Shown piece after piece: positions 25,074 to 32,424 of a DNA stretch of 32,424 nt. The notes below the pieces were generated by a model. That model saw nothing but the letters and a program-made list of their open reading frames with translations, did no database searches and was not told the DNA's origin. The first letter of the stretch is position 1, and each line of letters begins with the position of its first letter. This DNA is from JBBSEZ01 sp038239195 (GTDB lineage: Bacteria > Planctomycetota > Planctomycetia > Gemmatales > Gemmataceae). Position numbers and translations under genes: made by a program. The stretch lies in NCBI GenBank assembly GCA_038239195.1, contig JBBSEZ010000052.1, positions 1 to 32,424 of the forward strand, in the 5' to 3' direction.

Positions 25074-25802
25074 GTGCCGCTGCGCGATCATTTTCACCCG
25101 CCGCTCGACGAAGAGTTGTCGTGGGAGCCATTCCACAGCGCCTGGATCAACACCATCGTCCGCCACCTCAATGGGGGCCTGCTCCCGGAGCGCTACCGAG
25201 CACAGCCGCAGGCCCATCTCGGGGGACAGGTGGAGGTGGACGTCGGCACGTTCCAGAAGTCGCGCCCGGCGCCGGCCGCGGCGCCCGGGAACGGCACCGC
25301 GACTGCTGTCTGGGCGCCCGCCAAGCCGACGCGCACATTGGCAATCGAGTTTTCCGATCAGGACGTGTTCGAGGTGCGCGTGCAGGACCGCCGCCGGGCG
25401 TCGCGGTTGGTGGCGGCCATCGAGTTGGTCAGCCCGGCCAACAAGGATCGGCCCGCCAGCCGGCGCGCGTTCGCCATCAAGTGTGCCAGTTACCTCCAAC
25501 AGAACGTCTCCGTCGTCATCGTGGACGTCGTCACCGAGCGGCACGATGACCTGTATGCGGAGCTTTTGGAGTTGTTGAGGCAAGAGAGTACTCCCGGGTG
25601 GGCGGGCGAACCGCCCTTGTATGCCGTCGCCTGCCGGACCTTCAAGGAAGGCGAGATTTGGCAGATGGATGCCTGGACCGAGCCGCTTCACCTGGGGGGC
25701 GTTCTGCCCACCTTGCCCCTTTGGCTCGCGAGTGACCTGGCCCTGCCGTTGGAGTTGGAGGCGAGCTACGAGGAAACGCTGGACGTGCTGCGCTTGCTCT
25801 AA
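25074..25802 (+). CDS. DUF4058 family protein (copy 1)
   Basis: DUF4058 proteins are about 240 aa, common in planctomycetes and cyanobacteria, and thought to have a PD-(D/E)XK-like fold; their function is unknown. This 242-aa copy has PLRDHFHPPL at the N-terminus and WEPFHSAWINTIVRHLN. It also carries the family core VEVDVGTF, VAAIELVSPANKDRP (conserved Glu and Lys), KCASYLQQNVSVVIVDVVTER, LYAVACR, and a C-terminal PTLPLWLASDLALPLELE. The start is GTG 25074, preceded by CGGAGGG, 14 bases after the ligase stop. It is tandem with a paralogue. Confidence 0.9.
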   Translation: MPLRDHFHPPLDEELSWEPFHSAWINTIVRHLNGGLLPERYRAQPQAHLGGQVEVDVGTFQKSRPAPAAAPGNGTATAVWAPAKPTRTLAIEFSDQDVFEVRVQDRRRASRLVAAIELVSPANKDRPASRRAFAIKCASYLQQNVSVVIVDVVTERHDDLYAELLELLRQESTPGWAGEPPLYAVACRTFKEGEIWQMDAWTEPLHLGGVLPTLPLWLASDLALPLELEASYEETLDVLRLL

Positions 25803-25826
25803 CGAGCGCCCCGAGGACAAAGTGAA

Positions 25827-26570
25827 ATGCCGCTGCGCGATCATTTTCACCCTCCGCTGAGCGAGCGCCGCCCCTGGGAATCGTTCCACGCGACCTGGTG
25901 CGGCGCCCTGGCCGATCACCTCAACCGCGGGCTACTCCCGCCCGGGTACGTGGCCCTGGAGCAACTTCACGCAGGCGCGCCTGCCGAGATCGACGTCGCT
26001 ACCTACGACGAGGGGCCTCGTCCCGCCCCCGCCGGCAACGGCGCCGCGCGCCTGGCGGTGGCCGCGCCGGTCTGGGTGCCGGCCTCCCCTCCGGTCGTCC
26101 TGCCCGCCGTGTTTCCCGAAGGATGTACGATCCAAATTCTCGCCAACGAAGGCGGGCGCACGCTGGTCGCCGCCATCGAGATGATAAGCCCCGGGAACAA
26201 GGGCCGCGCCGCCAAGCGCCGCCTGTTCGCCGCCAAGTGCGCCACCTACCTGGCGCGCGGCGTCGGGCTGGTGATCGTGGACGCCGTCACCAGCCGCTCC
26301 GGCAACTTGCACAACGAGCTGATCGACCTGCTCGGGCTGGACGCGACCTTCCGCATGCCGGCCGAGCACTCCCTCTACGTCGTGGCGTATCGCCCCCTGC
26401 GCCGCGACGCCGGCGAGCAAATCGACGCCTGGCCGATGCCCCTGCGCGTCGGTGCGGCCTTGCCCACGGTCCCGCTCTCCCTGGCGGCCGAGCTCTGCCT
26501 GCCCGTCGATCTGGAGGCGGCGTACACCGATGCCTGCCAGCGGCGCCGCGTGGACGAGGCGCTCGCCTGA
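25827..26570 (+). CDS. DUF4058 family protein (copy 2)
   Basis: This second DUF4058 protein (247 aa) starts with the same PLRDHFHPPL and follows the same plan as copy 1: WESFHATWCGALADHLN, AEIDVATYDE, VAAIEMISPGNKGR with the conserved Glu and Lys, KCATYLARGVGLVIVDAVTSR, LYVVAYRPL and PTVPLSLAAELCLPVDLE. The copies are clearly homologous but well diverged, so the duplication is old. The start is ATG 25827, 24 bases after copy 1, and this ends the six-gene operon. It converges on the oxygenase remnant with nine bases between stops. A heterodimer of the two copies is possible but not shown. Confidence 0.9.
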   Translation: MPLRDHFHPPLSERRPWESFHATWCGALADHLNRGLLPPGYVALEQLHAGAPAEIDVATYDEGPRPAPAGNGAARLAVAAPVWVPASPPVVLPAVFPEGCTIQILANEGGRTLVAAIEMISPGNKGRAAKRRLFAAKCATYLARGVGLVIVDAVTSRSGNLHNELIDLLGLDATFRMPAEHSLYVVAYRPLRRDAGEQIDAWPMPLRVGAALPTVPLSLAAELCLPVDLEAAYTDACQRRRVDEALA

Positions 26571-26579
26571 GCGGTGCCC

Positions 26580-27355
26580 TCACGCCGCGCCTGGATCGGG
26601 CCAGCCGCAAAAAGCCGGGTCGTGCTCCTTGTCGTGCCGCCGGTCGTAGCGGCTGCTGTTGCACCACAGGATCAAGTTGTAGCGCTCGCCGCCCTTGATC
26701 GGGTGGGCCCCGTGGCGGTGCCGGCCCCGGTGGAGGATGGCGCGGCCGGGGACGTGGACGATCTCGAGTTCCTCGGCCGGCAGGGGCGGCGTCTGCTGGC
26801 ACGCCCCACAGCGCACCCCGCGGAAATAGAGCTCCCCTCCCGTGAGCTCCTTGCCGAGGCACACGTTGAGCGTGACGTCGCTGGCATCGACGTGAAAGTC
26901 GAGCGCGACGTCCTTGCCCGGCTTGTACTCCACCACGAAACCGTGGTGGAGGTCGAGCGTCTCGCCGCCCACGTCGCGGTAGAACAGCGAGGCGAAGGGC
27001 ACCACGTACTCCCGCATCAGCCCCTGCAACATCTCCTGAAAGCCGAACGTATCGAGGATCGCGCCGTAGTTGTTCATCGTGTTGGGGCGAATCAGTGGGA
27101 GGTCGTTCTCCGCGCACCACCCCTCGAAGAACGCGATCTCTTCCAGCAGGGCGGCGCGGAAGCAGGCCGGACCATGTCGAAGGCATAAACTCCACGATGG
27201 ACCTCCGTGCAGAGCTCCCTCAGCGCGTCGGCTCGTTTGCCGCGAACCGCCCGCACCAGGGCCGGGACGAACATCTCGTCGCTCAGCGCGAACAGGTGAG
27301 GGTGCAAAGGGGCGTAACGATCCTGGATGAGGTCGCAGTATTCTCGATAGTCCAC
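26580..27355 (-). pseudogene. 2OG-Fe(II) oxygenase (prolyl-4-hydroxylase-like), frameshifted
   Basis: This family hydroxylates substrates using Fe(II), 2-oxoglutarate and O2. The 3' frame carries an almost complete catalytic domain: NTMNNYGAILDTFGF, FVVEYKPGKDVALDFHVDAS with the HxD iron ligands, NVCLGKELTGGELYFRGV, and HRHGAHPIKGGERYNLILWC with the distal His and the 2OG-binding Arg. The N-terminal part (VDYREYCDLIQDRYAPLHP to YAFDMV) is in another frame. The two join around 27165-27170, where one base appears to be missing between FDMVRP and CFRAALLEE. It could be a true mutation or a sequencing error. GTG 27355 after AAAGGGGG is the preferred start; ATG 27397 overlaps the dipeptidase stop (ATGA). 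Confidence 0.78.
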
Positions 27356-27393
27356 GTCGTGCCCCCTTTGCGTTGGAAGGGACCATCCGGCGA

Positions 27394-28650
<1,257 letters not shown>

Positions 28651-28698
28651 CGAGTCATTCCTTGCCGTTCGGTAGTTCGAGTAGCATTGTCCGCGAGC

Positions 28699-29793
28699 TC
28701 AGGGCCGGCCCTTCTGGAGGGCGGCCCACTTTTTGACTGCGGCCGTGGCGGTTTCACGCACCTCCGCATCGTCGTCCGTTCGCACCAACCTGAGCAGGGC
28801 CTCCTCGACCTTCAGTTCCGCCAGCCGCGCGAGGAGCCTGGGCGAATCGAGGGGCCCCAGCACATTCGGGAGGCCCCGGTCGTCCTGCTTCCCCCCGCCG
28901 GGCGCCGGTCCCTCCGCCAAGTCGCCTGCCTCCCGCCGAGCCGTCAGCGCATCCTCGGCCAGGGAGCCCACGAAGGTCGCCGCGCCCCGGCGCATGACCG
29001 GCGTGCCGCCCCCTAAATAGTGGAGGGTCAACTTCGCCACCTTATCGGGCCGCTCCTCGGCCTGGCGCGCCAGGCCGTGTAGCGTGCCCCTTTGCATCAA
29101 CTGCTTCATGCAGCGCTCAGCCTTGGCCCCCTCCGAACCGTCAGGGGGGAGAAGCGGCAGGTTGCTGTATTCCGCCTGAATACGCAGGCAGTATGGCACG
29201 AAATTGTCCAGGTCGCCGGTGAGTTGGAACCACTGGCAATGGGCGTTGTGGCGGACGCCGAAGTCCTTGTCGTCTCGGGCGGCCTCGATCGCGGCCCGAG
29301 CCGTCTCGTTCCGGCTCGCCACCTTGCCCAAGGCCAGGATCGCGTCGCTCCGCACGGAAGCGTCCTCGTGGGCCGTCGCCTCCAGAAGGGCGGGGACCAC
29401 AGCGGGGGGAAACTCTTTGCAAAGGCCGGCCACGTTCCCAGCGGCCCCACGCACGTTCGCCTCCCGGTCGAGCAGGGCTCGTGCGACGCTCAACGGACAC
29501 ACTTTGTTCTCGTGTTCGTAGGCGATGAGCCCGCGGACCTCGACGGCCTTCTGGCGGACGTCGGCGTCCGGGTCCTCCTGGATCCAGCGTTCGAGGGTGG
29601 GGACGGCGTGGGTCACGGCCGGAGAGCGGCAGAGCTCGGACAGGCAGCGAAGCAGGCCAACCCTCTCTTCCACCGACGACGGCGGCCTGGAAGGCTGGGG
29701 CCGTTTCGCGAACGGCTTGAGCTTCCACGCCGCGGCGCCGAGCGCCAGCGACAGGATCGGGACGGCCAACAGGAAGGCTTTGCGAATCGACAT
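28699..29793 (-). CDS. HEAT-repeat protein with N-terminal membrane anchor
   Basis: The 364-aa product begins MSIRKAFLLAVPILSLALGAA, a signal peptide or uncleaved anchor, followed by a Pro-rich linker (AKRPQPSRPPSS). The rest is helical with HEAT/PBS-lyase-like repeats. Examples are LERWIQEDPDADVRQKAVEV, LLDREANVRGAAGNVAGLC, TAHEDASVRSDAILALGKVA and LVRTDDDAEVRETATAAVKK. A non-repeat part around residues 190-300 (QLTGDLDNFVPYCLRIQAEY) interrupts them. Such proteins serve as protein-protein scaffolds; the partner is unknown. The start is ATG 29793. It lies 48 bases upstream of the dipeptidase on the same strand, so co-transcription is possible. Confidence 0.82.
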   Translation of the reverse strand: MSIRKAFLLAVPILSLALGAAAWKLKPFAKRPQPSRPPSSVEERVGLLRCLSELCRSPAVTHAVPTLERWIQEDPDADVRQKAVEVRGLIAYEHENKVCPLSVARALLDREANVRGAAGNVAGLCKEFPPAVVPALLEATAHEDASVRSDAILALGKVASRNETARAAIEAARDDKDFGVRHNAHCQWFQLTGDLDNFVPYCLRIQAEYSNLPLLPPDGSEGAKAERCMKQLMQRGTLHGLARQAEERPDKVAKLTLHYLGGGTPVMRRGAATFVGSLAEDALTARREAGDLAEGPAPGGGKQDDRGLPNVLGPLDSPRLLARLAELKVEEALLRLVRTDDDAEVRETATAAVKKWAALQKGRP

Positions 29794-30034
29794 GAGGTCG
29801 CCAATCTATGCCGGTGTTCGAGCGAGCCAATGTGCCAGCCTGCCACACACGCCCCAGTATGGGACAGCGAGCTCGGGGCGTCAACGCGCGAAGCCCTGGA
29901 AGGCTTGGGAGATCGCATCGGGGCCAGGGCGTCTCCTTGCCCCCACAGGCAAAGCAGGACTTCGTCGGGATGGCCGCCAAATCAGACGGTTCCGGGTGGG
30001 CCGCCGGGAGTGAATCGTGGCACCAGAACCTCGA
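29794..30034. other. Intergenic stretch between the HEAT gene and the toxin fragment
   Basis: I see no gene, clear promoter or repeat in these 241 bases. Confidence 0.4.
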
Positions 30035-30156
30035 TCAGGGGTTGAAGATCGCGTCAAAGTCCCGAGCGCCGTGCAGCACGCGGATGACCTCGATGCCATC
30101 CGCGAGGGGCCGGTAGAAGATGACGTATCTCCCAGCCGTGCGGCGACGCAATCCAG
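30035..30156 (-). pseudogene. RelE/ParE-type toxin, C-terminal fragment split by IS
   Basis: The fragment reads GLRRRTAGRYVIFYRPL, then EVIRVLHGARDFDAIFNP and TGA at 30035. This is the diagnostic C-terminal strand pair of ParE toxins (GRYVIFYR and VxRVLHGARD). It abuts the left end of the IS1634-like element. The N-terminal part is at 31969-32146. With one copy of the ATCCAG duplication removed, the two parts join in frame to give a 97-aa protein. The toxin is inactive as it stands. Confidence 0.88.
30151..30156. repeat. Target site duplication, left copy (ATCCAG)
   Basis: ATCCAG directly precedes the left inverted end of the insertion sequence and is repeated at 31969-31974 beyond the right end. 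Confidence 0.9.
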
Positions 30157-31968
30157 CTTACCGTTCGTTTAAGACAAAGGGGGGTTTCCGGAAAGGGAAA
30201 GGAGCCTAAACAGAAGGGATGAGCACAGTAATACCGCAGGTGGTCCGCGTCGAGCGGGTGGACGACATCCCGGTCCTGTGGGCTTGCCTCCAGCGCCTGG
30301 GGATGGCGGAACGGCTGGACCGCCAGTTCCCCACTCACCACCTCTGGACGGGCCAACTCTCCTTCGGCGAGGTCGTCTCCGTCTGGCTCGTCTTCCTCCT
30401 CTCCCAGGGGGACCACCGCCTGTCCCGCCTCCAGCCCTGGGCTGAACTGCACCTCCTCACCCTCCAGGCCTTACTCGGCAAGACCGTCCGAGCCCTCGAC
30501 TTCCACGACGACCGCCTCGCCGACCTCCTCAGTGCCCTGCCCCGCGCTGAGACCTGGCTGCCCTTCGAGAACGACCTCAACCAACACACCGTCCGCGTCT
30601 ATGAACTGAACACCTCGCGGTTCCGCTTGGACAGCACCACCGCCAACTCCTACGCTGGCGTGGTTTCCGAACACGGCCTGCTACAGTTCGGCCACAGCAA
30701 GGACCGCGACGACCTGCCGCAGTTGAAAGTGGCCATCTCCGCCCTCGACCCCTTGGGCATGCCCGTCAGCACCCTGGTCGTGCCCGGCAACAGCACCGAC
30801 GACCCCTTGTACTTGCCCCTGATCCAGCAGACGCAGCAGGCCTTCGGCAAAGGCGGCAAGACCTACGTGAGCGACTGCAAGGCCGCCGCCCTGGCCACGC
30901 GGGCTTACCTGGCCAGCACCGGGGACTTCTACCTCTGCCCGCTGCCGGAGAAGCAGGTCTCCAAGGAGCAGCGCCGCGAGCTGATCGGCCGCGTGCGCCA
31001 GGGGAAACAAGCCGTGCAATCGGTGTATCGCCCCAAGGAGGGCCCGGAGGACGAGGAGGAATTGGTCGCCGAGGGCTTCGCCGTCGAGAAGGCCTTGCGG
31101 GCCGAGGTAGCGGGCAAGACCGTCTGCTGGACGGAGCGGCGCTTTGTGGTGCGTTCCGTGGCCTTCGCCTTGGGGCAGCAGAAGCAGTTGGAGAGGCGCT
31201 TGCGGCAGGCGCGGGAGGAGTTGGAGCAACTGGGCGTGCGCAAGCAGGGCAAGCAGGTGCTGTCGGCCGAAGAGATAGGGCAGGCCGTGACGCCCATCCT
31301 CCAGGAGCAGCGGGTGGAAGGGCTGTTGGCGGCGGAGGTGCAGACGACGCGCCGGGAGCGGACGGTCCGGCGTTACAAGGATCGCCCTGAGCAGGTAGTG
31401 GTGGAAGAAGAGCACCGGGTGGTGGTGAGCCAACAGGAGGAGGCGCTGGCCGAGGCCAAGGCGGAGTTGGGCTGGCAGGTCTACGGGGTGAACGACTTGG
31501 GGCTGTCGCTGGAGGCCGTGGTGTGGGCGTATCGCGGGCAATACCAGATCGAGAAGGGCTGGTCGCGGTTGAAGGGGCAACCGCTGTCGCTGACGCCGAT
31601 GTACCTGGCAGACGAGGGTCGGATGCTGGGGTTGGTGCTGTTGCTGAGCCTGGCGTTGCGCGTGTTGACGCTGTTGCAGTGGGAGGTGCGGCGCAAGTTG
31701 CACCAGAGTGGGGAGACCTTGCGCGACGTGTATCCCGGCCAGCCTGGGCGGAAGACAAGCAGCCCCAGCGCCGAGTTGTTGCTGGAGGCCTTCAAGGGCA
31801 TCAGCCTCATCGTGGTCGAGTTCGCCGGGCGCTGCTCCACCCTGCTCACCCCCTTGACCGCTCTCCAGAATAAACTACTCGTGTTGTGGGAGTTCCCCTC
31901 CGAATTGTATCGGCGCCTCGCCTCTCTTCGCTTCTCTCAACCCCCACCTGTCTTTAGCGAACCGTAAG
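30157..31968 (+). mobile_element. Complete IS1634-like insertion sequence, 1812 bp
   Basis: The element starts CTTACCGTTCGTTTAAGACA and its right end, read in reverse complement, is CTTACGGTTCGCTAAAGACA: 17 of the first 20 bases agree. It is flanked by a 6-bp direct duplication, ATCCAG. It holds one transposase gene, whose TAA stop lies inside the right inverted repeat, one base from the end. The perfect target duplication and open frame indicate a recent insertion. It interrupts a ParE-type toxin gene. Confidence 0.92.
30219..31967 (+). CDS. IS1634-like (IS4 superfamily) DDE transposase
   Basis: The 582-aa transposase matches the IS1634 type in length and order of motifs. The N-terminal DNA-binding part is VERVDDIPVLWACLQRLGMA. 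RLDSTTANSYAG holds the first catalytic Asp (Asp138), KTYVSDCKAA the second (Asp219), and YRGQYQIEKGWSRLKG the Glu (Glu445) and the following Lys of the YREK-like motif. The residue four before Glu445 is Gln, not the Arg usual in IS4 relatives. A long charged insertion (about 240-420, with RRYKDRPEQVVVEEEHRVVV) between the second Asp and the Glu is typical of the family. The start is ATG 30219 with GAAGGG upstream. The frame is intact, so the element may be mobile. Confidence 0.9.
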   Translation: MSTVIPQVVRVERVDDIPVLWACLQRLGMAERLDRQFPTHHLWTGQLSFGEVVSVWLVFLLSQGDHRLSRLQPWAELHLLTLQALLGKTVRALDFHDDRLADLLSALPRAETWLPFENDLNQHTVRVYELNTSRFRLDSTTANSYAGVVSEHGLLQFGHSKDRDDLPQLKVAISALDPLGMPVSTLVVPGNSTDDPLYLPLIQQTQQAFGKGGKTYVSDCKAAALATRAYLASTGDFYLCPLPEKQVSKEQRRELIGRVRQGKQAVQSVYRPKEGPEDEEELVAEGFAVEKALRAEVAGKTVCWTERRFVVRSVAFALGQQKQLERRLRQAREELEQLGVRKQGKQVLSAEEIGQAVTPILQEQRVEGLLAAEVQTTRRERTVRRYKDRPEQVVVEEEHRVVVSQQEEALAEAKAELGWQVYGVNDLGLSLEAVVWAYRGQYQIEKGWSRLKGQPLSLTPMYLADEGRMLGLVLLLSLALRVLTLLQWEVRRKLHQSGETLRDVYPGQPGRKTSSPSAELLLEAFKGISLIVVEFAGRCSTLLTPLTALQNKLLVLWEFPSELYRRLASLRFSQPPPVFSEP

Positions 31969-31974
31969 ATCCAG
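31969..31974. repeat. Target site duplication, right copy (ATCCAG)
   Basis: This is the second copy of ATCCAG, directly after the right inverted end of the insertion sequence. Confidence 0.9.
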
Positions 31975-32146
31975 GGGAGAGATTGTCGGAAATGGTGCCC
32001 ATCAAGGGAAACCGCGCCAGAAGCTGACATTCCCGGTCGATCTCCGCGCTAACGCGAGCCACGGTGGAAGTGCTGTGTCGTGTGAGGTACGCCAAAATGT
32101 CCAGCAAGTCCTCCTCCTCCTCCGGCGTGCGAGTCACCTGGGACAT
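31969..32146 (-). pseudogene. RelE/ParE-type toxin, N-terminal fragment split by IS
   Basis: From ATG 32146 the frame reads MSQVTRTPEEEEDLLDILAY, then VSAEIDRECQLLARFPLMGT and SDNLSPG. This is the helical N-terminal half of a ParE toxin (helix hairpin, then the P-L-M-G turn). The insertion sequence begins after SPG, and read-through adds a short foreign tail ending at TGA 31937. The start overlaps the antitoxin stop by 13 bases, the usual antitoxin-toxin coupling. A truncated peptide lacking the C-terminal strands should be non-toxic. Confidence 0.88.
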
Positions 32147-32415
32147 CCGTTGGCCTCCGGCATCTGTTGCGCCCGCTGCCGCGCCTTGGCGAGGATGGTC
32201 TCCATGTCCAGGGGCGCACACTCGCCCCGGTCGGCCTGCTCGACGCCGACGGCGATGAGTTCGCGCAACTTGTCACGCTTGACCTTGTAGAGCTCGTACT
32301 GGTCCTCGAGCAGGATCAGGGCCGTCTCGATCACCTGTTCCGGAATCAGGAAGAGCTCCGCCTCGACCAACTCCTGGACGAACGCCGCTTGCTCTGCTCG
32401 CAGCTTGATCTCCAT
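32134..32415 (-). CDS. ParD-type antitoxin
   Basis: The 93-aa product starts at ATG 32415 (MEIKLRAEQAAFVQELVEAE), nine bases from the window end. It has a short N-terminal strand-helix-helix segment, a central helix (LIPEQVIETALILLEDQYEL) and a charged C-terminal helix. This agrees with ParD-like antitoxins, which bind operator DNA through the N-terminus and cover the toxin with the C-terminus. It overlaps the toxin start by 13 bases. With its toxin broken by the insertion sequence it no longer has a partner at this locus. The promoter would lie outside the window. The exact antitoxin family is inferred mainly from the toxin partner. Confidence 0.82.
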   Translation of the reverse strand: MEIKLRAEQAAFVQELVEAELFLIPEQVIETALILLEDQYELYKVKRDKLRELIAVGVEQADRGECAPLDMETILAKARQRAQQMPEANGCPR

Positions 32416-32424
32416 GCTTTGCTC

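Overview
This is a GC-rich bacterial chromosome segment, most likely from a planctomycete of the Gemmata type. The evidence is a TIGR03067-type secreted protein, a DUF6370-like small secreted Cys protein, several Uma2 and DUF4058 paralogues, kinase-tail-style TPR repeats and an ISKra4-like remnant next to an IS1634-type element. The taxonomic call is inference from family content, not from a marker gene.

Layout. 1-416: 5' part of a MoxR AAA ATPase gene (minus strand, running off the window). 417-1555: intergenic repeats, a tRNA-Leu(CAG) with a good sigma-70 promoter, and a deletion derivative of an insertion sequence with 21-bp inverted ends. 1556-5489 (minus): ispH (lytB), two tandem Uma2 nuclease-fold genes, a Gfo/Idh/MocA oxidoreductase and a small unknown protein. 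5490-6405: palindromic repeats, a small exported Cys protein, and divergent promoters. 6406-9554 (plus): argB-argD-argF, arginine biosynthesis, with a 36-bp hairpin repeat between argB and argD. 9714-10864: decayed TPR gene. 11218-17171: housekeeping and accessory genes (SDR oxidoreductase, YaiI/YqxD protein, TIGR03067 protein, COG3618 amidohydrolase, aspS, an Rpn/YhgA-like PD-(D/E)XK protein).

17361-26570 (plus) is the most interesting block: six tightly spaced genes, namely a 142-aa unknown protein, a 1634-aa DUF4132-type HEAT protein, a Uma2 protein, a single polypeptide joining a SWIM zinc finger, an ATP-dependent DNA ligase core and two WGR domains, and two tandem DUF4058 proteins. The parts (DNA-end-binding WGR, nick sealing, SWIM, nuclease-like folds, a MolR/YehI-like giant) suggest an undescribed DNA repair, DNA processing or defence operon; this function is inference.

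26580-29793 (minus): HEAT-repeat membrane-anchored protein, M19 membrane dipeptidase and a frameshifted 2OG-Fe(II) oxygenase. 29794-32424: a ParD/ParE-type toxin-antitoxin locus whose toxin gene has been cut in two by a complete 1812-bp IS1634-like element (6-bp target duplication ATCCAG); joining the halves restores a 97-aa toxin frame exactly.
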